The position numbers were made by a program, and so were the translations under genes. From an uncultured Acholeplasma sp. (lineage in GTDB: Bacteria; Bacillota_I; Bacilli_A; Acholeplasmatales; Acholeplasmataceae), in NCBI GenBank assembly GCA_937934685.1, contig CALGYU010000090.1, positions 1-45,990 on the forward strand: 45,990 nucleotides of DNA. Reading direction: 5' to 3'. Numbering within the stretch: the first letter of the stretch is position 1; each line of letters begins with the position of its first letter. This document shows, one piece after another, positions 25,294 through 33,576 of this stretch. Under the pieces are notes generated by a model, which made no database searches, had not been told where the DNA came from, and worked only from the letters and a program-made list of their open reading frames with translations.

Positions 25294-26189
25294 TTTTTCT
25301 TATACACAGCGTGTCCGCCAAACTCCTTTCTCATTGCAGCAACTACTTTTTCACTAAACTTTTGATCGTCTCTTGATTTATATCTTGCAAACAGTGAGTG
25401 TGTAATAACTGGTAGTGAAACACCATATTTTAAGGCCTCTTCTACCATCCACATACCTTCTCCTGAATCATCGATGCGACCTTGTAGTTCTTCTAATTTA
25501 GGGTCTTTTGAAAAAGCATTACCGATATAACCAACTAAAGCAGATTCAATGATGGATCCATGATTCCATACTTCAGTAATTTTGTGATAATCTAGATTTT
25601 CAAATGAGCTGTTTTCTAAAAGGTCAAATCCTTCACCCAGGGCTTGCATCATGCCATATTCTATACCGTTGTGTACCATTTTAACAAAATGGCCTGAACC
25701 TGGACTTCCCATATAACCATAACCGTTTTCAACTGAAACTGCTTTAAAGATTGGTTCTAAATAATCAAAGATCTCTTTTGTTCCCCCAATCATTAAACAA
25801 GCACCATTTCTAGCACCATATGTTCCACCGGATGTTCCTACATCTATGAAATGAAGGTTTTCTTCTTTGAGTTGTTGGTATCTTTTAACACTTAAGTTAA
25901 AGTTTGAGTTACCACCATCAACGATGATATCCTCTGGGTTTAAAAAAGGTTTAATTTCTTCTATGACACTGTCTACATATTGGTTAGGCACGAGTAACCA
26001 AACAATTTTTCTTTCATTTTGATTGGCTAGTAGTTCCTCTAGACTGTTTTTAACGGTAATACCGTTTTTTTGACTTTCTTTTCTAACTTCTATATTTGGA
26101 TCATATCCTAAAACTTCAAAGTGATTGTCTTTTAAATTTAAAGCTAAGTTACTGCCCATTTTTCCTAATCCGATTAAATGTATTTTCAT
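25290..26189 (-). CDS. gnd: 6-phosphogluconate dehydrogenase, short (GndA-like) type
   Basis: 299 residues, much shorter than the 470-residue form. It decarboxylates 6-phosphogluconate to ribulose-5-phosphate. GLGKMG (7-12), DGGNSNF and GTSGGTYGARNGACLMIGG are family motifs, with catalytic Lys in HFVKMVHNGIEYGMMQ. After the first beta strands it has YDPN with Asp30, where NADP-specific enzymes carry Asn-Arg-Thr; an acidic residue there usually favours NAD. So this step may yield NADH. It follows the second MgtE by 13 bases and overlaps zwf. Confidence 0.93.
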   Translation of the reverse strand: MKIHLIGLGKMGSNLALNLKDNHFEVLGYDPNIEVRKESQKNGITVKNSLEELLANQNERKIVWLLVPNQYVDSVIEEIKPFLNPEDIIVDGGNSNFNLSVKRYQQLKEENLHFIDVGTSGGTYGARNGACLMIGGTKEIFDYLEPIFKAVSVENGYGYMGSPGSGHFVKMVHNGIEYGMMQALGEGFDLLENSSFENLDYHKITEVWNHGSIIESALVGYIGNAFSKDPKLEELQGRIDDSGEGMWMVEEALKYGVSLPVITHSLFARYKSRDDQKFSEKVVAAMRKEFGGHAVYKKK

Positions 26190-26202
26190 AATTATACGTC
26201 CT

Positions 26203-27540
26203 TTATACTAAATTTATGAGTAAGATGGTGGCTGTTAAAAAATAAATGCCTAAAGCTGAAAAGTCATTAATGGTTGAGATTAATGGTCCTGATGCAGCTT
26301 TTTCATCAAAACCGTATTTGTTTAAAATAAGTGGTAAGAAAACACCTGCTAAGGCTGAGATGAACATGGATAAAGCCAATGAAATACCAACCACGATTGA
26401 TATCATGAAGTTTTGATGATTTCCAGGTGCGATGATACTTAAGAAACTAAAGACAATGATGAGTCCAAATAAACCTGTTAATAATCCGTTGATAACTGCG
26501 ATAAAGGTTTCTTTGGTAATGTGTTTTTGGTGGTTTAATTCTTTTTTGTTTAAACCTAGGATAGTGACGGCTAAAGATTGAGTTCCAATGTTACCAGCCA
26601 TTCCTAAAATCATGGGTTGGAATAAAACCAGCGCCACTACTTCTTGTAGTGTTCTTTCAAAAACAGATAAAACTCCTGCGATAACTAAGTTTAACACAAC
26701 CGATAAAATTAACCATGGTAAACGATTGATAGAACGTTTAAATGGACTTGCTGCTTCATCATAATCTTCTCCAACGGCTACCATGTGTTGGTATACTTGT
26801 TCATGTTTTAAAGCAATTTGTTCAAAGATATCATCGGCTGTAATGATTCCTATGACTTCATGATCTTTGTTTAAGACAGGGATGACGTTAATGTCATAGT
26901 CTTTAATTTTATGAACTGCATGAAGCATATTGGTATCATCATAGATGATTGGAAATTGATGATCAACGATATTTTCTAGTTTCGAATTTGCTCTTGCTAC
27001 GATTAAATCTTTAATCGATAAAGCACCAAAATATTTACCTTCTTTTAAAACAAAGATGGTATCGATATATGCTTGATCGGTTATACTTTCTATGACAAAG
27101 GCGGTAGCTTCTTTAATGGTTTTTTGTACATCAATGGTGATAAATTCGGTAGTCATTAAAGAGGCTGCTAGTTTATCATCATAAGATAATAGTAGTCTGA
27201 TACTTTCTTGTTTGTTTTTATGGAGTAACTGGATGAGTTTTTCTTGGATTTCTTTTTCAAATGGATCTATAAAGGTTTCTAAATCATCTAGTTCTAAGGC
27301 GTTAAGTAAAGTTTTTTGTTGTTTGGGTGTGATTTTTTCAAAGTATGTAATTGCATCTTCTCTTTTTAAATAAACAAAGGCTTGTGCAACTTGTTTTTGA
27401 GTAATTAGTTTATTGACTCTTTCTTTTTCTTCATCAGTAAGTTCCATAAATAAATTGGCTAAGTCAAGTGGGTGTAGTTTATCAATTTGTTTTTTGATTT
27501 CTACATTTGATAAACTAAAATCTAATTTATGTTCTTTCAT
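26203..27540 (-). CDS. mgtE: Magnesium transporter MgtE (paralogue 2)
   Basis: 445 residues. A Mg2+ channel with an N-terminal helical domain (about 1-120), a CBS pair (about 125-245; FITIDVQKTIKEA, NVIPVLNKDHEVIGIITADDIFEQIA) and five C-terminal membrane segments with QPMILGMAGNIGTQSLAVTI, the conserved pore region. Intracellular Mg closes the channel through the N and CBS domains. It overlaps the first mgtE by four bases. The two copies differ over their whole length, so they are old paralogues, possibly with different ion preference or forming mixed dimers. Confidence 0.93.
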   Translation of the reverse strand: MKEHKLDFSLSNVEIKKQIDKLHPLDLANLFMELTDEEKERVNKLITQKQVAQAFVYLKREDAITYFEKITPKQQKTLLNALELDDLETFIDPFEKEIQEKLIQLLHKNKQESIRLLLSYDDKLAASLMTTEFITIDVQKTIKEATAFVIESITDQAYIDTIFVLKEGKYFGALSIKDLIVARANSKLENIVDHQFPIIYDDTNMLHAVHKIKDYDINVIPVLNKDHEVIGIITADDIFEQIALKHEQVYQHMVAVGEDYDEAASPFKRSINRLPWLILSVVLNLVIAGVLSVFERTLQEVVALVLFQPMILGMAGNIGTQSLAVTILGLNKKELNHQKHITKETFIAVINGLLTGLFGLIIVFSFLSIIAPGNHQNFMISIVVGISLALSMFISALAGVFLPLILNKYGFDEKAASGPLISTINDFSALGIYFLTATILLINLV

Positions 27541-28853
27541 AACAATACCCCCTGTAAAATAACCGTTGCCAATCCAAAAAAGATGATTAAACTGATGATG
27601 TCAATTAAAGTTGTAATAAATGGCCCTGAAGCAACTGCAGGGTCAAACTTCATTTTGTTTAAAAGATATGGAACAAAAAGTCCGATGACTGGTCCAAAAG
27701 ATACGGTAATCCATAAAGAAATGGAAACCACGAAACTAAAGGCGATTAAATGGTCTGATTGCATGGCCCATAAGATGATATAGGTTGTAACAAAGGCTAA
27801 AACGCCCATGACAAAACCGTTAATAATCCCTGTTAAAATCTCTTTACCCCCGTTTTTTAAAGGTTCTCCTTTGGGGTTATTGATACTAATGAGAGTAACA
27901 GCTAAGGTTTGAGTCGCCACATCTCCTCCAGCATCTAAAATAAGAGGTTGGAATAAGGCAAGTACGGTTGCTACTGCTAAAACCTCTTCAAACATAGTGG
28001 TTAGGTAAGCAATCGGAATAGAAAGGATGAGTAAAACAACTAGCCATGGTAATCGTCTTAATGCTGTTCTTAGGATGGGTGAATTTTTTTCTGTTTCTGG
28101 TAAGGCTGCTAATTTTTCATAATCTTCTTGTGCCTCTTCTTGGTAAATATCTAACGCATCATCCATCGTAATCATACCAATGAGTTCTTGGTTTTTATTT
28201 AAAATCGGGGTTTCATAAATGCTATATTGTCTCATAGCTTTAATGACTTTCTCAATTGGGTCTTGATCATAATAATAAGGAACTTCTTCAATTAGGTCAT
28301 TAACTGTTAAAGGTGATTTGGCTTTAATCAGTTTTTTAAACGGAATCACACCTAAATAATGATTGGTTTCTTTTTCTACAACAAATAAGGTATTAATCGT
28401 TTCTACTTGATCTGCTTGTTTGATTAGATATTTGGTCGCTTCTTTAACATCCATCTCTGGGGTTAAATGAATATAGTCGTTGGTCATATAAGCACCAGCG
28501 ACATCATCTAAATAGCCCAGTAGTTCAATCATTTCTTCTGGTTGGTCTAACATTTCTAGAATTTGATTCTTTTCTGTTTCTTCTAATTCTTCCACAATGT
28601 TAACCGCATCATCGGGTTCCATGGTTTCTAAGACTTCTTTTTGATCGTCTAATTCTAGGGTGTTAAATAGTTCAACCGCATCATCTACTTCTAGATAAGA
28701 CATAACCTCTGACTTGGTTTCTGAATCTAGTAGTTCATAAATTTTAATTTGATCTTCTAACTCCATATGCTCAATGATTTGTGCTAGATCATATGGGTGC
28801 ATGTTTTTAATTTCTTTTTTTAATTCTTTTTCACTTAATTTTAATAGTTCCAT
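27537..28853 (-). CDS. mgtE: Magnesium transporter MgtE (paralogue 1)
   Basis: 438 residues. Same layout as its neighbour: a very acidic helical N domain (LEVDDAVELFNTLELDDQKEVLETMEPDDAVNIVEELEETEKN), CBS pair (residues about 130-255) and five-helix membrane domain with LFQPLILDAGGDVATQTLAVTLI. The pore stretch has ..DAGGDVATQ where the paralogue has GMAGNIGTQ; the conserved pattern in MgtE is nearer GNxGxQ, so this copy carries an extra acidic Asp. It starts 25 bases after dtxR; that gap is too short for a Mg-sensing riboswitch. Confidence 0.92.
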   Translation of the reverse strand: MELLKLSEKELKKEIKNMHPYDLAQIIEHMELEDQIKIYELLDSETKSEVMSYLEVDDAVELFNTLELDDQKEVLETMEPDDAVNIVEELEETEKNQILEMLDQPEEMIELLGYLDDVAGAYMTNDYIHLTPEMDVKEATKYLIKQADQVETINTLFVVEKETNHYLGVIPFKKLIKAKSPLTVNDLIEEVPYYYDQDPIEKVIKAMRQYSIYETPILNKNQELIGMITMDDALDIYQEEAQEDYEKLAALPETEKNSPILRTALRRLPWLVVLLILSIPIAYLTTMFEEVLAVATVLALFQPLILDAGGDVATQTLAVTLISINNPKGEPLKNGGKEILTGIINGFVMGVLAFVTTYIILWAMQSDHLIAFSFVVSISLWITVSFGPVIGLFVPYLLNKMKFDPAVASGPFITTLIDIISLIIFFGLATVILQGVLL

Positions 28854-28878
28854 GTTAAAAGCCTCCTATCGTCATTAA

Positions 28879-29541
28879 TTATTTTTTTATTCCAAAAAGC
28901 ATTTTTGCTACTCTTTCAGTAATTTGGCTTTCTTGATGGTCGTATAAAATGGTGATATATCCGTTAAAATGATCTTTTTTAATGATTTGAACGGTCATAT
29001 TGAGTTCTATTTTTTTATCATCTAAATAAGCTAATAATTCTTTATGATCTAACACTCTTTTAATTGTGAATAAATCTGTTTCATTAGCATCCCATAAAGA
29101 CATGGTTTCTATTTTTTCTGATACACCATCGATGGTTGGAATGGGGTTTCCATGTTGACAATATTTAGGTTCATCTAAATATTGATATAATTTTTCAATT
29201 AGTTCCGGGCTAGAAGCGTGTTCTAGTTTTTCTGCATCTATGTGAACGTCTTGCCATGATATGTTTAGTTTTTGAGTTAAAAAAACTTCCCATATACGGT
29301 GAGCTCTAATCATGCGCATGGCTTCTTTTTTTCCTTTTTTAGTTAAAGAAACACCTTTGTATGGTTGATAAAGTAAAAACTTTTTATTCACTAGTTTTTT
29401 TATCATTTCATTAACGCTTTGATCCGTATATCCAAATGATTCTGATATTTCATTGGTTTTAATTTTTTCTCTGTTTTGTTCTACTGATAATTCATAGATT
29501 AATTTTAAATAATCTTCTTCTGCCTGATGCACATGTCTCAC
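28879..29541 (-). CDS. DtxR/MntR-family metal-dependent regulator
   Basis: 220 residues. An N-terminal winged helix (QAEEDYLKLIYEL... NEISESFGYTDQSVNEMIKKL), dimerisation domain with metal ligands (H81, H100, E104, E107, H108 in VHIDAEKLEHASSPE), CQHGNPIP and a C-terminal SH3/FeoA-like domain. Ligand D10 and E104 resemble manganese-type MntR rather than iron-type DtxR, which uses Met10 and Cys102; Lys13 replaces the MntR Glu11. It probably represses the tro operon when metal is abundant. It lies immediately after troD, as troR does in Treponema, and has its own palindrome-rich promoter. Confidence 0.9.
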   Translation of the reverse strand: MRHVHQAEEDYLKLIYELSVEQNREKIKTNEISESFGYTDQSVNEMIKKLVNKKFLLYQPYKGVSLTKKGKKEAMRMIRAHRIWEVFLTQKLNISWQDVHIDAEKLEHASSPELIEKLYQYLDEPKYCQHGNPIPTIDGVSEKIETMSLWDANETDLFTIKRVLDHKELLAYLDDKKIELNMTVQIIKKDHFNGYITILYDHQESQITERVAKMLFGIKK

Positions 29542-29550
29542 CTACTTTCT

Positions 29551-29579
29551 ATGTTATTATAACATATTTAATATGTTAT
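29551..29579 (-). promoter_or_regulatory. Internal promoter and overlapping palindromes upstream of dtxR
   Basis: Three ATGTTAT/ATAACAT half-sites form two overlapping perfect palindromes: ATGTTAT-N1-ATAACAT (29551-29565) and a 21-base one with 10-base arms and one central base (29559-29579). On the minus strand the TGTTATAAT extended -10 box (TATAAT 29561-29556) sits inside them. The arrangement suggests dtxR has its own autoregulated promoter within the operon. Confidence 0.65.
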
Positions 29580-29581
29580 TT

Positions 29582-30658
29582 TTAAAGACTATAGTATGTC
29601 ATTTGATCACTTAAATGTTTCTCTCCTAGTATACTTAATGTCACGTTTTCATCAGTTTGGTGTAAATACCCTTTTTGTTGGGCTTTTTTAAATCTTTTCA
29701 TGAAATATTTTTTAGACCAGTTTAATTCTTGGTGTAAATGATTTAATGATGTTTCTATATGTGCTTTTTCTGTGTTTTGATGGTTTTTAATGTGAACCAT
29801 TAAGGTAATGATCGCAAAATCTTTTTGTTGCTTATTGCGTTTGACAACGCTGGTGATAACCCCTTTTTTGGGATTGAAAAATAAGGCGATTAAAAAGACG
29901 ATTAAGGTGGTAGATGCAATGACACCTGCAATACTAATGTCTAATAATAAGGCGATAAAGTATCCTAAAATACTGTTAAAGACGCCAATTACCATCGCAG
30001 TGACGGTAGTTTTTAGTAAGTTTTTAGTAAATAAAAGAGCGGTCATGGCTGGTCCTACCATCAGTGCAATGACTAGGATAGATCCAACTGCATCAAATGC
30101 TGTTACTGCGGTTAAGGAAACTAAACCCATGAGTAAATAATGAATGATTATTGGGCTAATACCTAAAACAGTTGCTAGCGCGGCATCAAAACTAACGATT
30201 TTAAGTTCTTTATAAAAAATAATGAAGAAGAGTAGGTTGATGATGAAAATACCTATCATGATGTATAAGTTCATCATAGATGCCCATTCTAAGTTACCGG
30301 TTAAAACCGCATCAATATCTAGATGAACACCTCTAAAATCAAGACTGATGATCACAACAGCGATGCTAAATAATAACGGGAAAACAACACCGGTTGCTGC
30401 ATCTTCTTTGGTGGTTTTAGTTTTAATTAAAAGTTCGATTAAATAGGTAGTAATAAGTCCCATTAGGGTAGCGCCTATGACTAAGTAAGGACTAGATAAG
30501 TCTTTTACGATCATATAAACTAAGACAATTCCTAGTAAAACGGTATGACTGATGGCATCAGTCATCATAGACATTTTTCTTAAAACTAAAAAAACACCAA
30601 CTATGGCAGATGCCATGGCTGTGAAAATAGCGATTAATAAAACAACGATATCAAACAT
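29582..30658 (-). CDS. Metal ABC transporter permease TroD-like, with winged-helix-like tail
   Basis: 358 residues. About eight membrane segments of the ABC-3 family, starting VVLLIAIFTAMASAIVGVFLVLRKMSMMTDAISHTVLLGIV, with the ligand-rich SHTVLLG and VGPAMTALLF motifs. After the last helix (about residue 265) comes a soluble tail of roughly 85 residues that looks like a winged helix: HIETSLNHLHQELNWSKKYFMKRFKKAQQKGYL, then NVTLSILGEKHL. It overlaps the previous permease by 8 bases. The metal is probably Mn, Fe or Zn. The tail may sense or bind nucleic acid or regulate the transporter; its role is unknown to me. Confidence 0.88.
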   Translation of the reverse strand: MFDIVVLLIAIFTAMASAIVGVFLVLRKMSMMTDAISHTVLLGIVLVYMIVKDLSSPYLVIGATLMGLITTYLIELLIKTKTTKEDAATGVVFPLLFSIAVVIISLDFRGVHLDIDAVLTGNLEWASMMNLYIMIGIFIINLLFFIIFYKELKIVSFDAALATVLGISPIIIHYLLMGLVSLTAVTAFDAVGSILVIALMVGPAMTALLFTKNLLKTTVTAMVIGVFNSILGYFIALLLDISIAGVIASTTLIVFLIALFFNPKKGVITSVVKRNKQQKDFAIITLMVHIKNHQNTEKAHIETSLNHLHQELNWSKKYFMKRFKKAQQKGYLHQTDENVTLSILGEKHLSDQMTYYSL

Positions 30659-31706
30659 GGCTACCTCCTTTTAAGATGCTTTCTACTTTAAAAACCCCTT
30701 TTTCTGTTAGTTTGGGTTGTTTGTTTTGGTTTAAGTAAACATGTTCTGTTTGGATCCAGGCTTCTGTTTCTTGGGTTAAGTAAGTTTCCTCATTGCTGTA
30801 TAAATGAATTAAATAACGATATTTTTCAATGTTTTTCTGATGTTTTTTTAAGTCTATTGTTTTTCTAATTAAACCTCTTTTAGGCGCAAACAATAATGAA
30901 ATGATCACAAAGATACTTAAGACAATAACGATAACAGGTCCTGTTGGAAGATTGGATTTAAGATAGCTTATATAGGTTCCAATGATTCCTGAAAAAAGAC
31001 CGATGAGTGTTGCGATAAGAGCGTTGATACTTAGTTTATGGCTCCATTGTCTAGCCGCTACCCCTGGTGCGATGATTAAAGCACTCATTAAAATGACTCC
31101 AACAGTTCTAATGCCTATGACAACAACAATCACGGTAATAATTGTCATTAAAATGTTCATGATTCTTTTTGAAAAGCCTAAACTTGCGAAAAATTCTTCG
31201 TTAAATGTGTGTAGTTTAATTTCCTTCCAAAGTAAAATGATGATGAGTAAAACAAACATTGATACGCCGGCAATAAAGTAAACATCGGTTTTAAGCATGG
31301 TTGCTGCTTGTCCAAAGATAAATTTGTTTAATCCAGCTGCTGATGATGCTCCTTTATTTTGTACCACTTGAAGTAAGACTTGTCCTAATCCAAAAAAGGA
31401 GGATAAAATTAAAGCAAGACTCGCATCACTTTTGGTTTTAGAATATTTTTTAATGATGTGTATTAAAAGCATTGAGACTAAAGCTGAAAGAGCTGCGCCA
31501 ATTAATAAGATAGGAATACTTCTTTGATTAGTCACAATATATGCTAAAACAACCCCTGGTAAGGCAGCATGTGATAAAGCATCTCCTGCTAAGGCTTCGT
31601 TTCTTAAAATAGAAAAAACGCCTAGTAAACCCGCAACGCTTCCTAAAAGAAGCGTGCCTATCATAATGATGATTAAGGTGTAGTTTTCTAATATCCATTG
31701 TGGCAT
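30651..31706 (-). CDS. Metal ABC transporter permease TroC-like, with C-terminal tail
   Basis: 351 residues from the start at MPQWILENY, chosen because GGAG stands nine bases before it and it follows the ATPase stop; MNDMPQ three residues earlier is possible but sits directly against the GGAG. About eight membrane segments of the ABC-3 family with RNEALAGDALSHAALPGVVLAY and IIAPGVAARQW. A soluble tail of about 70 residues follows, ending QPKLTEKGVFKVESIL, similar to the wing of DtxR-type regulators (compare VSLTKKGKKEAMRMI in the neighbouring regulator). Pairs with the TroD-like permease. Confidence 0.87.
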   Translation of the reverse strand: MPQWILENYTLIIIMIGTLLLGSVAGLLGVFSILRNEALAGDALSHAALPGVVLAYIVTNQRSIPILLIGAALSALVSMLLIHIIKKYSKTKSDASLALILSSFFGLGQVLLQVVQNKGASSAAGLNKFIFGQAATMLKTDVYFIAGVSMFVLLIIILLWKEIKLHTFNEEFFASLGFSKRIMNILMTIITVIVVVIGIRTVGVILMSALIIAPGVAARQWSHKLSINALIATLIGLFSGIIGTYISYLKSNLPTGPVIVIVLSIFVIISLLFAPKRGLIRKTIDLKKHQKNIEKYRYLIHLYSNEETYLTQETEAWIQTEHVYLNQNKQPKLTEKGVFKVESILKGGSHV

Positions 31707-31707
31707 A

Positions 31708-32445
31708 TCATTCATCTCCATTTTTAAGAAGGGTTTTGTTTTGGTAAGTTTTTTTGATGTTTTCATCGGTGAATACTTCTTTGACTAATCCTGATTGAAT
31801 GACTCTTTTATTAATTAAGGTGACCCAGTCAAAGTATTCTGTGACAGTTTGAAGATCATGGTGAACTACCACAACGGTTTTTCCTTCTTTTTTTAATAGT
31901 TTGAGTAAATCGATGATCGCTTTTTCTGTTTTAACATCTACGCCTTGAAAAGGTTCATCCATTAAGTAAATATCTGCTTCTTGTACTAAGGCTCTGGCTA
32001 GAAAAACTCTTTGTTGTTGCCCACCTGATAATTCTGAGATTTGACTATCTTTAAAGGGTGTCATGTTTACTTTTTCTAATGCTTCTAATGATCTTTTTTT
32101 ATCTTCTATGGTTGGTCTTTTAAACCACCCTAAGTGTCCGTAACGTCCCATCATCACAACATCTAAAACAGTGGTAGGAAAATCCCAATCCACACTCCCT
32201 CTTTGTGGGATGTATGCAATTTTTTTGCGCATGTCTTTATATGGTTTTCCGTTAAAATAGGTTTTTCCTGATACTTTTTTAATTAAATCAATCATGCTTT
32301 TAATTAAAGTAGATTTTCCCGCACCATTTGGGCCTACAATTGCCATTAAAACCCCTTTAGGTATACTTAGGTCAACGTCCCATAAAACAGGCTTTAAATC
32401 GTATGATACCGTTAAATCTTCTACGTGAATAGCGTATGTTTCCAT
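31708..32445 (-). CDS. Metal ABC transporter ATPase (TroB/MntB-like)
   Basis: 245 residues. Walker A GPNGAGKST (39-47), Q-loop AYIPQRGSVDWDFP typical of Mn/Zn importers, signature LSGGQQQRVFLARALV, Walker B IYLMDEPFQGVD, and switch His in VVVHHDLQTV. AAGGAG precedes the ATG. It ends in TGA just before the TroC-like start. Confidence 0.93.
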   Translation of the reverse strand: METYAIHVEDLTVSYDLKPVLWDVDLSIPKGVLMAIVGPNGAGKSTLIKSMIDLIKKVSGKTYFNGKPYKDMRKKIAYIPQRGSVDWDFPTTVLDVVMMGRYGHLGWFKRPTIEDKKRSLEALEKVNMTPFKDSQISELSGGQQQRVFLARALVQEADIYLMDEPFQGVDVKTEKAIIDLLKLLKKEGKTVVVVHHDLQTVTEYFDWVTLINKRVIQSGLVKEVFTDENIKKTYQNKTLLKNGDE

Positions 32446-32457
32446 GTTATCTCTCCT

Positions 32458-33369
32458 TTATGTTAATGAATCTATGATGGTGTCAATGTTATGGTAAAAC
32501 ATTTGAATATAGGTGTTAGCTAAAGAGTTTTTATCCCCTAGTGAATCTGAGTATAGTTCACCACCGATGGTGACTTTTTGTCCTAGTGCTAAGGCAGCAT
32601 CTATGACACCTTTAATGGTTGCTTCTGGAATTGAGTTTTCAATAAAGATTGCTTTGACATTTAAGTCTTTTAATAGTTTGGCTAAATTTTGGATATCTTT
32701 GGTTGATGCTTCTGTTTCAGTTGAAATACCTTGGATAGCGTAAACCTTAAATCCGTATGCATGTCCAAAATAATTAAAAGCATCATGGGCAGTAATTAAG
32801 ATTCTTTTTTCTTCTGGTAATTTGGTCACTTTGGTTTTAATATGGTTTTCTAGTATTGTGAGTTCTTCTTTGTAGGATAAATAGTTGTTTTCATAGTTTT
32901 GAAAGTGAAGTGGGTCTATGGTTTGTAGTTCTAATTTTAATTGATATGAAAGTTCTTTCCATATATTGACATCAAACCATATATGAGGATCTATTTCGTT
33001 GTTTTCATCTTTTAAAATATGGTTTGGATTTATTTTTTCTCCTGCTATGAATAGTTTATCTGGATTGGTTTCTTCAAATAGTTTATTCATTTTAGCTTCT
33101 AAGTGTAGTCCGTTATAAATGATTAGATCTGCTTTTTTAGCAGCATAGCGGTCGCTTGGTTTGGGTTTATAACTATGAGGGTCTGTCCCTGTTTGCATTA
33201 ACGTAGTTACAACAACTTGATCTTTCCCTATTTGTTTGGCTAAATCGCCTAACATGGTTGTTGAGGTTAAGATGTTGATTTTTCCTTCGATATATGAATA
33301 TCTTGACACACAACTACTTAAAAGAAAGACACTTAATATGGCTGTGAGTGTAATAATAATTTTTTTCAT
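32458..33369 (-). CDS. Metal-binding lipoprotein (TroA/MntA-like)
   Basis: 303 residues from the ATG after AGGAGG. Signal peptide with lipobox LLSSC (Cys20), so a membrane lipoprotein. Metal ligands fit the cluster A-I family: H65 (TDPHSYKP), H129 (DPHIWFD), H195 (TAHDAFNYFGHAYG) and D275 (YSDSLG). Three His plus Asp match Treponema TroA more than PsaA-type Mn proteins with Glu as third ligand. There is no His-rich loop as in high-affinity ZnuA. So Mn, Zn or Fe remain possible. First gene of troABCD-dtxR. Confidence 0.9.
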   Translation of the reverse strand: MKKIIITLTAILSVFLLSSCVSRYSYIEGKINILTSTTMLGDLAKQIGKDQVVVTTLMQTGTDPHSYKPKPSDRYAAKKADLIIYNGLHLEAKMNKLFEETNPDKLFIAGEKINPNHILKDENNEIDPHIWFDVNIWKELSYQLKLELQTIDPLHFQNYENNYLSYKEELTILENHIKTKVTKLPEEKRILITAHDAFNYFGHAYGFKVYAIQGISTETEASTKDIQNLAKLLKDLNVKAIFIENSIPEATIKGVIDAALALGQKVTIGGELYSDSLGDKNSLANTYIQMFYHNIDTIIDSLT

Positions 33370-33383
33370 GTTTCCTCCTTTTT

Positions 33384-33399
33384 TTAAGGTATGCCTTAA
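33384..33399 (-). promoter_or_regulatory. Operator-like palindrome at the tro operon start
   Basis: TTAAGGTATGCCTTAA, two perfect 6-bp arms with a 4-base spacer, lies directly after the predicted transcription start. It resembles DtxR/MntR-family boxes and is likely bound by the regulator encoded at 28879-29541. Confidence 0.65.
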
Positions 33400-33408
33400 C
33401 ATATTTTT

Positions 33409-33437
33409 AGTATATAACATAACTTTACTATTGTCAA
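33409..33437 (-). promoter_or_regulatory. Promoter of the tro operon
   Basis: TTGACA (33437-33432), 17-base spacer and TATACT (33414-33409) on the minus strand. The start would fall near 33402, beside the palindrome. Confidence 0.88.
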
Positions 33438-33478
33438 TTTATCGATATAAAACAGCTGTAGAAAAATCGTTTTATAAC

Positions 33479-33508
33479 AAAAAAAAGCGTTTTGATTAAT
33501 AAAAACGC
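33479..33508 (-). terminator. Terminator of the XRE-ImmA-PIN module
   Basis: GCGTTTT/AAAACGC hairpin (33487-33508) followed by eight T residues on the minus strand. It isolates the module from the tro promoter. Confidence 0.85.
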
Positions 33509-33576
33509 CTTTTTCTGTCATGTTGTTATGAATATTATTGTTCTTAATGATTCAGTTTATTCTTTTGATGATTTAC

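Noticed and set aside
28854..28878. Magnesium riboswitch (M-box) before mgtE
   Set aside because: The gap is 25 bases and holds only a ribosome-binding site.
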